Part shown: piece by piece, positions 1 through 5,951 of the stretch
How the letters are laid out: every line of letters begins with the position of its first letter
How positions within the stretch are numbered: the stretch's first letter is position 1
Source: Parcubacteria group bacterium
GTDB lineage: Bacteria > Patescibacteriota > Minisyncoccia > Phycocordibacterales > UBA12088
Assembly: GCA_021731325.1 (NCBI GenBank)
Contig: JAKFXP010000121.1
Coordinates: forward strand, 1-7,436
Reading direction: 5' to 3'
DNA length: 7,436 bases
Position numbers and translations under genes: made by a program
The notes under the pieces: generated by a model
What the model was told of the DNA's origin: nothing
Database searches by the model: none
What the model saw: only the letters and a program-made list of their open reading frames with translations

Positions 1-230
1 TTCCCAATCTCCTCAGAGGTGTGTTTGGCTTCAACGATGGCGAGCGGAAGGTTGGGGCGATATTCGAGAAGATAGTCTACTTTTTTACGGTCGCCACGCT
101 TTGCTATCTTGCCACTCACATGGATGCGTCCCAAGGTGTAGGGGTATTCCTCGCGTATCTGGTGGTCCTCCCACCCTGCTTGCACTAGTGCGGGACGGAT
201 AAGACGATTGCGCGTTTCTTCTTCGTTCAT
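1..230 (-). CDS. hsdR: Type I restriction enzyme R subunit (HsdR), N-terminal part, cut by window edge
   Basis: The 76 visible residues run from an ATG at 230 and leave the window still open. HsdR is the ATP-dependent translocase and nuclease subunit of type I restriction systems, cutting unmodified DNA together with HsdM and HsdS. The sequence shows the EcoEI-type N-terminus: ETRNRLIRPALVQAGW near residues 5-20, then the nuclease core with D52 in VDYLLEY and E67-A-K69 in LAIVEAK. This is the D...ExK signature of the PD-(D/E)XK fold. The helicase motor would lie beyond the left edge, so the full domain order cannot be seen. No hsdM or hsdS lies upstream here, where the neighbour is a carboxypeptidase gene ending 135 bases away. 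If partners exist they are downstream or elsewhere. There is no SD before the ATG. A stand-alone helicase with an HsdR_N domain is the main alternative. Confidence 0.85.
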   Translation of the reverse strand, partial: MNEEETRNRLIRPALVQAGWEDHQIREEYPYTLGRIHVSGKIAKRGDRKKVDYLLEYRPNLPLAIVEAKHTSEEIG

Positions 231-238
231 GTGGCACA

Positions 239-244
239 ATAATA
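239..244 (-). promoter_or_regulatory. Candidate -10 element for hsdR
   Basis: The hexamer TATTAT on the minus strand ends 8 bases before the hsdR ATG, so a transcript from it would start at or next to the start codon (leaderless or nearly so). I see no convincing -35 hexamer 16-18 bases upstream. The call rests on the -10 match and on its position downstream of the preceding terminator. Confidence 0.35.
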
Positions 245-299
245 GCGCAAATTGTCTTATATTACGAGCTTCTTTTTAGTTCAGGTAGCAAAGACGCAC

Positions 300-322
300 A
301 AAAAAATACACCTCACGTGTAT
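300..322 (-). terminator. Probable intrinsic terminator after the trpS-to-carboxypeptidase gene run
   Basis: On the minus strand ATACAC and GTGTAT form a 6-bp stem around a 5-base loop (GTGAG), followed by a T run of about seven. It lies 44 bases past the carboxypeptidase stop and before the hsdR start, a sensible place for transcription to end. The stem is short and AT-rich. The upstream GTATAC half-sites (319-324 and 330-335) could form a competing hairpin, so efficiency is uncertain. The rest of the 231-365 gap shows no gene. Confidence 0.55.
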
Positions 323-365
323 ACGCAAGGTATACTGTGCTGTACCCGCATACTGCGCGACCCCC

Positions 366-1499
366 TTACCCCCTATCCGTACTCCCCGCTACCTCAAACT
401 GGTACCAGCCCGTCTCCACGTATTTGTATGTTGTATCTATCAGCGTATCCACGTCATCAAAGCGTCCTTCTTTGCTTGAACCCAAGACCACAACAACAAT
501 CGGATGATCGAATCCCGCGTCGTAGAGTACGGCGAGATTACCCCCGGCCATATCCGTATATCCCGTCTTACTACCAATAAGCCCCGTTATCTGACGTACT
601 CGTTCATTGGTGTTCTCCCCCTGATGTTGGTAGCCGTCAGATGACGTATAGGTACGCGTAAGTTCGTCGGTATGTGCAAGGGCGCTGGGTGTGTGTTCCC
701 AGGCGTACGTTAAGAGTTTTGCTACCTCTTTTGCCGTACCCACCCCCCCTTGCTCACCATTGGGTTCATCGAGGCCGGTTGGATTACTAAACTTCATATT
801 CCCAAACCCGAGTTCTTGTGCGCGCGTATTCATCTTTTTTACAAACGTATCTATTTTTTCGTATTCGTTAGGGGTACTGCTACTCGTGGTACCTACAACA
901 ACGGGCGCCTGCACCGAAAGTGCCCCTACCGCAGAAGCGAGCGCATCGGCACCATCGTTGCTACTCGTGAGCATGGTGAACGAGACCAAATCTTTGAGAC
1001 TCCAGTGTTCATTTGCCAACAAACCCGAATCCCCCTCGGTATCAATAGAATTTTGACTTACCGCAATACGGCTTGTTGCATCAAGTGTTTCCATGGCAAT
1101 GAGCGAGGTCATAAGCTTGGTGAGTGATGCAAGGGGAAGCACCCTATCACCATTGTGGGTATACAATACTTTGTTTTCTCGTACGTCGTAGACGATTGCC
1201 GCACGCGCACCTAGTGATATCGTATCAAATGGATTTTTTTCTGCACGGGTAGTGGTCGCCCTCTCAGGTGCAGTGTAGGCAATGGTTGCATGCGCTACTT
1301 CGGATTCTGAGGGTGCGTGCACTGCGCTCCATCCTCGTACGCCCGTAACCAGCACCAATGCAACTACCGCACATGCGCCGAGCATTGCTACCAGGTGTTC
1401 GGACAGGAGTACCCGTGAAGACACCCCAGGTATCACAAACGGCTCACGGGGTGTGAGGGGCAACGGCTCTTGTGGTGCAGTACGGCGCTCTTCATTCAT
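366..1499 (-). CDS. dacA: D-alanyl-D-alanine carboxypeptidase, PBP5 family (serine peptidase S11), membrane-anchored
   Basis: The 377-aa protein has the three active-site motifs of S11 penicillin-binding proteins in order: SLTK (S125 nucleophile, K128), SSN (179-181) and KTG (311-313). The family removes the terminal D-Ala from peptidoglycan stem peptides outside the cytoplasmic membrane, limiting cross-linking. A hydrophilic, proline-rich N-terminus of about 35 residues precedes one hydrophobic segment (about 37-54), so it reads as a signal anchor with a cytoplasmic tail rather than a cleaved signal. A Ser/Thr/Ala-rich linker leads to the catalytic domain at about residue 92. The protein ends soon after the catalytic domain. 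The C-terminal beta domain and amphipathic helix of classical PBP5 appear absent, fitting anchoring at the N-terminus instead. An insert around 196-212 (VQAPVVVGTTSSSTP) is unusual between the SxN and KTG motifs. The gene starts 13 bases after scpB with no clear SD. The symbol is family-level only. Confidence 0.92.
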   Translation of the reverse strand: MNEERRTAPQEPLPLTPREPFVIPGVSSRVLLSEHLVAMLGACAVVALVLVTGVRGWSAVHAPSESEVAHATIAYTAPERATTTRAEKNPFDTISLGARAAIVYDVRENKVLYTHNGDRVLPLASLTKLMTSLIAMETLDATSRIAVSQNSIDTEGDSGLLANEHWSLKDLVSFTMLTSSNDGADALASAVGALSVQAPVVVGTTSSSTPNEYEKIDTFVKKMNTRAQELGFGNMKFSNPTGLDEPNGEQGGVGTAKEVAKLLTYAWEHTPSALAHTDELTRTYTSSDGYQHQGENTNERVRQITGLIGSKTGYTDMAGGNLAVLYDAGFDHPIVVVVLGSSKEGRFDDVDTLIDTTYKYVETGWYQFEVAGSTDRG

Positions 1500-1512
1500 G
1501 GATATATAGGTG

Positions 1513-2061
1513 TTATTCGTCTACTCCTTCGCCGTATTGAGTCTCAAACGCATTGATATCGGTACGAATTTTTTCAAACTCGGGTAACTCTTCTACGCGT
1601 GCTACTCCAAGATGTTTGAGTAATTTGGGGGTTGCCAGATATTGAATTGAACGAGTGTTGGTAGGATGCGGTACACGCTCCACGAGCCCCCGGATGAGTA
1701 AATTGCGTACAATAAACGAACAATTGACGCCACGGATATATTCGATTTCGGTTCGAGAGACCGGCCCACGGTATAAAATAATGGAGAGTGTTTCAGAGCC
1801 CGCTTTTCCAAGGTCACGCACCAACTCCTCTTTGCGTGTTTTTGTGATAATATCACTTACTTCGGGCGCGGTGATGAGCTCAAGCTGATCGCCAACACGC
1901 AAGAGTCGAATGCCTCGATTCGCAAGTCCTTCGGTGAGTACACTCACGGCAGTGTCGAGTGCTTCGGGAGATGTTTCAAGAATATTGAGGAGGTAGGCAC
2001 GCGTCACCGGCTCCCCTTGATGAAAAAGAACCGCCTCTAACTTACTATCGAGTGTTGCCAT
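1513..2061 (-). CDS. scpB: Segregation and condensation protein B (ScpB)
   Basis: ScpB is the winged-helix kleisin-interacting subunit of the bacterial Smc-ScpAB condensin, which compacts and segregates the chromosome. The 182-aa reading from ATG 2061 has the expected two winged-helix halves: an N-terminal SKLEAVLFHQGEPVT segment (about 6-20), and the family's most conserved stretch at about 87-128, AGSETLSIILYRGPVSRTEI followed by the IRGVN turn. Length is normal for the family. An in-frame TTG at 2088 would add nine residues (MISWYTNPI). I prefer the ATG because MATLDSKLEAVLF matches the usual family beginning. Neither start has an SD. The hexamer TACACT lies 9 bases upstream of the ATG and could be a -10. 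It follows scpA by 59 bases, the standard scpA-scpB pair, so co-transcription is likely. Confidence 0.93.
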   Translation of the reverse strand: MATLDSKLEAVLFHQGEPVTRAYLLNILETSPEALDTAVSVLTEGLANRGIRLLRVGDQLELITAPEVSDIITKTRKEELVRDLGKAGSETLSIILYRGPVSRTEIEYIRGVNCSFIVRNLLIRGLVERVPHPTNTRSIQYLATPKLLKHLGVARVEELPEFEKIRTDINAFETQYGEGVDE

Positions 2062-2120
2062 GATAGGATTAGTGTACCAAGAAATCAAAAGAATGGCTAT
2101 ACAGCTCGTTCACAGGTCGG

Positions 2121-2855
2121 TTATTTGTATTCGGGTACCCCCACTGCATCAGACTTGATCGTGATGTCATCATGTGCCGCTGCCTGCTCTACCCGAATCA
2201 CCCCTTGTCGCACCAATTCGAGCATGGCGAGAAAGAGAACAATAGTATTTAACTTGGTCTCCGTACCCGAACCACCACGGAGCTCACGAAAACTGACTTG
2301 CATACCCATACTGATACGTTGCGTCAGTCGGTCCATCATTTCTTCGAGCGATATTACTTTGCGCACGGTCGCTTCGGTGAGTTTTGGTTTGCCTTTGGGG
2401 AGCGCGCGTAATACGGATTGTATGCCTTGGTGCATGGCGGGCACGGTCATCGAGGTGTCAGGTGAAAAAGTAATGAGTTTTTTTACTTTTCGTATGCGAC
2501 CATATGTGGGTATTTTACCATACCGTTCAATCAGAGACTGGGCAAAGGCTTGGTAGGTATCCAAAAATTTGAGTCGCTTTTCGAGATCTTCGATTGATCC
2601 TTTTTCTTCTTGAGAGAGTGAAAGGATCGGCAGAAGTGAACGTGATTTGATAAGGAGAAGGGTGGAACCAACGAGAACAAATTGGGCAGTCTCGGCAACG
2701 GGAAAATCGGGATGCTGCTCCAAATATTTGAGGTAATCGTCCGTAACATCGGCGAGCGCAATATCATTGATCAAAAGCTTTCGCTTTTCGATAAGCGAAA
2801 GGAGGAGGTCGAGAGGACCTTCAAACATATCGGTACGGAGGGTATACGTAGACAC
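2121..2855 (-). CDS. scpA: Segregation and condensation protein A (ScpA), kleisin
   Basis: ScpA is the kleisin that bridges the two Smc heads and binds ScpB. The 244-aa protein opens with the family signature FEGPLDLLLSLIEKRK (11-26), then the helical segment VLVGSTLLLIKSRSLLP (60-76), a charged middle, and a C-terminal winged helix (about 160-235, including LNTIVLFLAMLELVRQG) that would dock on the Smc head. The start is GTG at 2855. An ATG ten codons in would begin right at the signature, but family members usually have several residues before FEGPLDLLL, so the GTG is favoured. A TACAAT hexamer 7 bases upstream supports transcription starting at or near this GTG. The gene lies 71 bases after aspS and 59 before scpB. 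No smc gene is in the window. Confidence 0.94.
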   Translation of the reverse strand: MSTYTLRTDMFEGPLDLLLSLIEKRKLLINDIALADVTDDYLKYLEQHPDFPVAETAQFVLVGSTLLLIKSRSLLPILSLSQEEKGSIEDLEKRLKFLDTYQAFAQSLIERYGKIPTYGRIRKVKKLITFSPDTSMTVPAMHQGIQSVLRALPKGKPKLTEATVRKVISLEEMMDRLTQRISMGMQVSFRELRGGSGTETKLNTIVLFLAMLELVRQGVIRVEQAAAHDDITIKSDAVGVPEYK

Positions 2856-2862
2856 AGATACT

Positions 2863-2883
2863 ATTGTACACGATGCTGTCGTG
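2863..2883 (-). promoter_or_regulatory. Candidate scpA promoter (-10 TACAAT) with adjoining inverted repeat
   Basis: TACAAT (2868-2863, minus strand) ends 7 bases before the scpA GTG and is the best -10 match in this 71-base gap. Directly upstream, 2869-2883 holds the inverted repeat CACGA-N5-TCGTG, which overlaps where the spacer and -35 would be and could be an operator or a weak hairpin. No TTGACA-like -35 is visible. A 5-bp repeat alone is near chance level. Confidence 0.35.
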
Positions 2884-2926
2884 GTGTGGAGAATGCCTGC
2901 GGGGATAGGTGCGCTCAGTTAATGGT

Positions 2927-4270
2927 TTATGAATCCTTTGCCAAAAGGGTGTCAATGCGATTCATGTCGCGGGGGAACAGCGCTGCTTCTTTGACATTCT
3001 CGAGACCGAGCATCTTTTGCGTGAGGCGTTCGAGTCCCATGCCGATACCACCATGGGGAGGGATACCATATTTGAAGGCCTGGAGGTAATAGGAGAACTT
3101 TTCCGGATCAAGCCCCTTCCCTTTTATTTTTTCGACGAGTGTTGCGTAGTCGTGTACGCGCTGACTACCGGAGAGAATCTCAACACCACGGAATAGGAGG
3201 TCAAAACTACGGCTAAAACCCTCATCTTCTGGGTCGTCGAGGGTATAGAATGGTCGTTTACTTGAGGGAAAATGCGTCACAAATACGTAGTCCGAACCGA
3301 GATGTTCGTGTGCGTAGTCACAGAGGAATCGTTCGTCTTCAGGTTCAAGGTCAGGTTCACGCGTCTTGTCCTTCCCTGTTTCCTTTTTGATCAGCTCCTG
3401 TGCTTCGCGGAGCTTCATCGTGGGGAATGTGCCTTCGGGCACGAGTGGTAAGACTGCACTCATGGTAGTGAATTCTGTCGCAGCGTGCTCGGCAAGATAT
3501 GTGTTGAGATACCGCATCATACGCTCCATGAGTCGGAGGAGATCATGATGATCGTTGATAAATGCCATTTCAAGGTCGAGCATTGCTATTTCGTTGAGGT
3601 GGCGTGAGGTCGCATGCCGTTCAGCGCGGAACATGGTACCGGTTGCAAACACGCGCTCGTAGACACCCGCCATAATTTGCTTGTAGAGCTGGGGACTGGT
3701 GGCGAGTGACGCCATGCGTCCGTTAAAGTAGTCGAATCGAAAGACCTCTGCCCCGCCCTCGGCGTCGTCACCCACAATTTTGGGTGCTTGAAATTCAGTA
3801 AAGTCTTCGATGTGGAGAAATTCGCGGTACGCACGAATGATCTCTGCCTGCACAATGAAGATGGCACGTTCGCGCGTGCGGCGTAAGGTGAGTGGACGGT
3901 AATCAAAGTTGGTGTCGATGTTGAGGTCGGTATCTTTGTCAAACGGAAGTTCTTGAGCAACGTTGAGAACCGTGATTGCGAGGAGTTCGAGTTCGATGTC
4001 GCCATTATGTTGTTCCGGCTTTACCATACGCTCAGGCCGTTTGTTAACCTGTGCACGCACTTCGACAACATATTCACTACGCACGGTTTGTGCTACTGCA
4101 ACCGCCTCGGCATGGTTGGGGAGTGCAACCGCCTGCACAATACCCGAACGATCTCGGAGGTCGAGAAAGACTAACTTGCCATGGTCGCGACGTACATCCA
4201 CCCAACCACATACCGTTACCTCTTGTGCAACATGATCGTGCAAATCCTTAATGAGTACTCGTTCGTTCAT
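2927..4270 (-). CDS. aspS: Aspartyl-tRNA synthetase, short archaeal/eukaryal-like type without GAD domain
   Basis: This class II synthetase charges tRNA-Asp with aspartate. If non-discriminating it also makes Asp-tRNA-Asn for GatCAB amidation. The 447 aa comprise an N-terminal OB-fold anticodon-binding domain (about 1-105, with VCGWVDVRRDHGKLVFLDLRD at 20-40), then the catalytic core: motif 1 region (about 145-165), SPQLYKQIM (192-200), motif 2 FRAERHATSRHLNE (214-227) and motif 3 GIGMGLER (408-415). Ordinary bacterial AspRS is about 590 aa with a GAD insert between motifs 2 and 3. That insert is missing here, so this is the AspRS2/archaeal type. The residue two after the conserved W23 is D25. 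In studied archaeal-type enzymes this position (Trp versus His) helps decide tRNA-Asp-only or dual specificity, so specificity cannot be read here. It lies 29 bases after trpS. A shared transcript is likely, although TATATC 7 bases before the ATG could be its own -10. Confidence 0.93.
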   Translation of the reverse strand: MNERVLIKDLHDHVAQEVTVCGWVDVRRDHGKLVFLDLRDRSGIVQAVALPNHAEAVAVAQTVRSEYVVEVRAQVNKRPERMVKPEQHNGDIELELLAITVLNVAQELPFDKDTDLNIDTNFDYRPLTLRRTRERAIFIVQAEIIRAYREFLHIEDFTEFQAPKIVGDDAEGGAEVFRFDYFNGRMASLATSPQLYKQIMAGVYERVFATGTMFRAERHATSRHLNEIAMLDLEMAFINDHHDLLRLMERMMRYLNTYLAEHAATEFTTMSAVLPLVPEGTFPTMKLREAQELIKKETGKDKTREPDLEPEDERFLCDYAHEHLGSDYVFVTHFPSSKRPFYTLDDPEDEGFSRSFDLLFRGVEILSGSQRVHDYATLVEKIKGKGLDPEKFSYYLQAFKYGIPPHGGIGMGLERLTQKMLGLENVKEAALFPRDMNRIDTLLAKDS

Positions 4271-4277
4271 ACCTTCA

Positions 4278-4283
4278 GATATA
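4278..4283 (-). promoter_or_regulatory. Candidate -10 element for aspS
   Basis: TATATC on the minus strand ends 7 bases before the aspS ATG, within an AT-rich 29-base gap after trpS. GAAGGT directly abuts the ATG, too close to work as a normal SD. No -35 is recognisable, so read-through from trpS may be the main source of aspS transcript. Confidence 0.3.
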
Positions 4284-4299
4284 AAAATAAATAATGTTG

Positions 4300-5268
4300 C
4301 TATACCGTAACGCCAACGCGTTCGCGCACCGCTTTCATTTTAACACTTGCAACGGCGCGCGCCTTGATACCTCCCTCTCGCAAAATATCCTTTACCGTAG
4401 TCATGTTTTCTGCCAACGACGCACGACGTTCTCTGAGTGGGGTGACAAATCGGATAAGGTTGTCGACCAGAATTTCTTTACTCTCTTTATATCCGATAGT
4501 ACCTGCACGGTAGCGCGCGTCAAGGTCGATGAGTGTGTCGGTACTAAAGTATTTATGTAAGGCGAATACGTTGCAGACGTCAGGATCTTTTGGATCGGTC
4601 GTGCCGGTGCTGTCGGTTATGATACCCATACCTGCTTTACGTATCTCTTCATCGGTGCCAAAAAGTGGGATGGTGTTGCCGTAGCTCTTGCTCATTTTTT
4701 GTCCGTCGGTACCCGGTATTGTGGCAACATCAGTAGGGATATAGGCTTCGGGAAGCTTGAACGTATCGCCGTATATACGGTTAAATTTTTCGGCAGTATC
4801 ACGCGCAAATTCGACGTGCTGTTTTTGGTCAGCGCCGACGGGAATGAGGTCGGGTGAGTAGAGGAGAATGTCGGCCGCCATAAGCATCGGGTAATCAAAG
4901 GTGCCGACATTAAGGTCTTTGTTTTTCGCCTCGGCATCCTTAAATGCATGCGCGCGCATGAGGTACGGCATGGTCGTGATGGTATTAAAAATCCAACACA
5001 GCTCAGTATGCTCGGGTACATCGGACTGCTTAAAGAGCGTTACTTTGGTCGGATCGAGGCCGATAGCGAGGTAATCGAGTACTAAGTCAAGAATATTTGA
5101 CCGCAGTGCAACGGGGTCTTGTAAGGTATTGAGGGCATGGTAATCGGCAATAAAGACGTAGCTTTCGTGAGTGGTGGCGAGGTCGACAAACTGGCGCATA
5201 GCACCAAGATAGTTGCCCACATGGGGGCGACCGGAAGGCTTTACGCCTGACAAAAGTCGTTTGGACAT
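4300..5268 (-). CDS. trpS: Tryptophanyl-tRNA synthetase
   Basis: This class I synthetase charges tRNA-Trp with tryptophan in the cytoplasm. The 322-aa length fits bacterial TrpRS. The HIGH-equivalent is PHVGNYLG (15-22, following GVKPSGR), the substrate-pocket segment MLMAADILLYSPDLIPVGADQKQ covers about 128-150, and the KMSKS loop is exact at 191-195. The C-terminal helical part (about 235-322) would bind the anticodon. The ATG at 5268 gives MSKRLLSGVKPSG, the usual family beginning, so the start is secure. GAGGT touches the ATG with no spacing, so it is unlikely to be a working SD. An extended -10 ends 8 bases upstream. The promoter and ATG lie inside a 44-bp sequence repeated at 6449-6492. 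A strong terminator lies just upstream, so trpS probably begins a new transcription unit continuing into aspS. Confidence 0.96.
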   Translation of the reverse strand: MSKRLLSGVKPSGRPHVGNYLGAMRQFVDLATTHESYVFIADYHALNTLQDPVALRSNILDLVLDYLAIGLDPTKVTLFKQSDVPEHTELCWIFNTITTMPYLMRAHAFKDAEAKNKDLNVGTFDYPMLMAADILLYSPDLIPVGADQKQHVEFARDTAEKFNRIYGDTFKLPEAYIPTDVATIPGTDGQKMSKSYGNTIPLFGTDEEIRKAGMGIITDSTGTTDPKDPDVCNVFALHKYFSTDTLIDLDARYRAGTIGYKESKEILVDNLIRFVTPLRERRASLAENMTTVKDILREGGIKARAVASVKMKAVRERVGVTV

Positions 5269-5308
5269 ACCTCGAAAATATAGCAGAAAATGGTTGTCTT
5301 GGCGAATA
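5265..5308 (-). repeat. 44-bp direct repeat, copy A (trpS promoter and start codon)
   Basis: This copy matches 6449-6492 at 42 of 44 positions, in the same orientation. The first 26 bases (5265-5290) are identical; the mismatches are at 5291 (t versus c) and 5294 (t versus g). Read on the minus strand it holds the extended -10 TGC-TATATT, GAGGT and the trpS ATG. Its upstream edge meets the A run of the neighbouring terminator. Confidence 0.95.
5277..5285 (-). promoter_or_regulatory. Probable trpS promoter, extended -10 (TGC-TATATT)
   Basis: TATATT (5282-5277) is preceded by TG plus one base, the extended -10 arrangement that can work with a poor -35; no clear -35 is seen. Transcription starting 7-9 bases downstream would begin at or beside the trpS ATG at 5268. 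The same element occurs in repeat copy B at 6469-6461. Confidence 0.5.
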
Positions 5309-5337
5309 AAAAATGAGGATGTTGAGACATCCTCATT
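5308..5337 (-). terminator. Strong intrinsic terminator after the 79-aa gene
   Basis: ATGAGGATGT (5313-5322) and ACATCCTCAT (5327-5336) form a perfect 10-bp stem, 11 with the flanking A-T pair, around a 4-base loop. On the minus strand it is followed by six T residues (5313-5308). It lies just past the stop of the 79-aa gene and separates that unit from the trpS promoter. There is no T run on the other side, so it acts in the minus direction. Confidence 0.88.
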
Positions 5338-5345
5338 ACATACAT

Positions 5346-5371
5346 ATTACTTATAACTATTACTTATAACT
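5346..5371. repeat. 13-bp perfect tandem duplication over the stop codon of the 79-aa gene
   Basis: ATTACTTATAACT occurs twice in direct succession (5346-5358 and 5359-5371). The copy at 5359-5371 encodes the last residues (SYK) and the TAA stop of the 79-aa protein; the other repeats this past the stop, giving further in-frame stops. It looks like a recent slippage event with no effect on the protein. Confidence 0.9.
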
Positions 5372-5599
5372 CTCGTTCCCACGCTCTTTTTCAGAATAGG
5401 CGTCGGTTACGACATCTACAAACGTTTCCCGCGCACTTGTATGCGCATCGCTTTGTTCATCCCATTTACTTGTGTTACCAACTCCGCGCTTCAAGTAACC
5501 TCCATTTTCTGCATCATCGCGCGCAGTATGTTCTGCGTAGGCAATTTTACTTGTCGAATCACCAGTTTCTTTTTGCGTATCTTTGTCAGTCCAACCCAT
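5360..5599 (-). CDS. Small acidic hydrophilic protein of unknown function, 79 aa
   Basis: I do not recognise this protein. It is very hydrophilic and rich in D, E, K, S and T, with no hydrophobic segment, cysteine or catalytic motif, so it is probably soluble and possibly disordered or a small helical binding protein. The Lys/Glu-rich ends and a central GGYLKRGVGNTSKW stretch are the only notable parts. The case for a real gene is strong: ATG at 5599 follows a near-perfect SD (AAAGGAGGTG, 6-base spacing), a TTGACA promoter lies upstream and a strong terminator downstream. It is transcribed in the same direction as the 84-aa gene, 97 bases after it, but has its own promoter. It is the only gene in the window with a canonical SD, which hints at different translational control or an origin outside this genome. 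Function is not inferred. Confidence 0.75.
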   Translation of the reverse strand: MGWTDKDTQKETGDSTSKIAYAEHTARDDAENGGYLKRGVGNTSKWDEQSDAHTSARETFVDVVTDAYSEKERGNESYK

Positions 5600-5602
5600 T
5601 TC

Positions 5603-5618
5603 ACACCTCCTTTGGTGT
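5603..5618 (-). promoter_or_regulatory. Strong Shine-Dalgarno half-hidden in a hairpin, 79-aa gene
   Basis: The leader contains AAAGGAGGTG (5613-5604), almost fully complementary to the 16S rRNA tail, 6 bases before the ATG. ACACC (5618-5614) pairs perfectly with GGTGT (5607-5603), placing AAAGGA in the loop and GGTG in the stem. The hairpin could modulate ribosome access. A 5-bp stem is weak, and an SD this perfect easily finds a CACC partner by chance. Confidence 0.6.
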
Positions 5619-5633
5619 TAGTATCGTTAATAT

Positions 5634-5653
5634 AAAAAACCCCTCTCTGGTTT
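5634..5653 (-). terminator. Weak terminator-like hairpin with T run in the 79-aa gene leader
   Basis: On the minus strand AAACC (5653-5649) and GGTTT (5641-5637) can pair around a 7-base loop, followed by a T run ending at 5634. It lies after the 84-aa gene, so it could end that transcript. It also lies at or just after the expected start from the promoter at 5683-5656, where it could attenuate the 79-aa gene. The stem is only 5 bp. Confidence 0.3.
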
Positions 5654-5655
5654 GT

Positions 5656-5683
5656 AGAGTATCAAATAAAGTGTGTCTGTCAA
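5656..5683 (-). promoter_or_regulatory. Promoter for the 79-aa gene (TTGACA, 16 bp, TG-A-TACTCT)
   Basis: A perfect -35 TTGACA (5683-5678) is followed after 16 bases by TACTCT (5661-5656), a poor -10 helped by an upstream TGA extended element. The expected transcript start is near 5650, giving a leader of about 50 bases with the SD hairpin. This is the only consensus -35 I find in an intergenic region of the window. Confidence 0.6.
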
Positions 5684-5696
5684 TACCATCTTAGTA

Positions 5697-5951
5697 TTAT
5701 TCGAGAGCAGCTATTTCATTACTGGGCACGACTCGTATAGTCACTATCTCGTCGATAGGTACGTTGGTGGCATCTAACACCACATCATTTTTTGCGTTAT
5801 GTGCAATACGCACTTCTGTTTCAGTAACGTACATTGCAATGCCAGTAACACGGAACCGTTTGTTTTTCCGTACGACCTCCGCTTCCACTACCACGGTACC
5901 CGATTCTTCTGAGGCAATACAGTGCTGCACGTGAGCTAGGTCTGTGTTCAT
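5697..5951 (-). CDS. Small beta-rich protein of unknown function, 84 aa, translationally coupled
   Basis: I cannot name this family. The sequence alternates hydrophobic and polar residues: GTVVVEAEVV (18-27), FRVTGIAMYV (33-42), EVRIA (46-50), VVLDATNVP (57-65), EIVTIRVV (68-75). This suggests a five-strand small barrel of the SH3/Sm kind. It loosely resembles YolD-like proteins, but I would not assign it there. The start is the ATG at 5951, whose bases overlap the TGA stop of the 163-aa gene (ATGA); the in-frame ATG at 5972 would lie deep in that gene and is less likely. Coupling implies fixed stoichiometry or a complex with the 163-aa protein. The order G37, VRI 47-49, DAT 60-62, P65-I66...I69 parallels residues 123-158 of the larger neighbour, so the two probably share a fold and an ancestor. 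Confidence 0.75.
   Translation of the reverse strand: MNTDLAHVQHCIASEESGTVVVEAEVVRKNKRFRVTGIAMYVTETEVRIAHNAKNDVVLDATNVPIDEIVTIRVVPSNEIAALE

Noticed and set aside
319..335. GTATAC-N5-GTATAC as a regulatory hairpin or operator
   Set aside because: A self-complementary 6-mer repeated nearby is weak evidence, and it overlaps the better-placed terminator hairpin.
691..1127. Plus-strand frames of 121 and 125 aa opposite the carboxypeptidase gene
   Set aside because: They lie wholly antisense to a gene with intact SxxK, SxN and KTG motifs; the proteins show no recognisable domain.
1602..1856. 84-aa minus-strand frame inside scpB, and similar frames within scpA, aspS and trpS
   Set aside because: These are alternative frames of confidently identified genes, with no family motifs or start signals.
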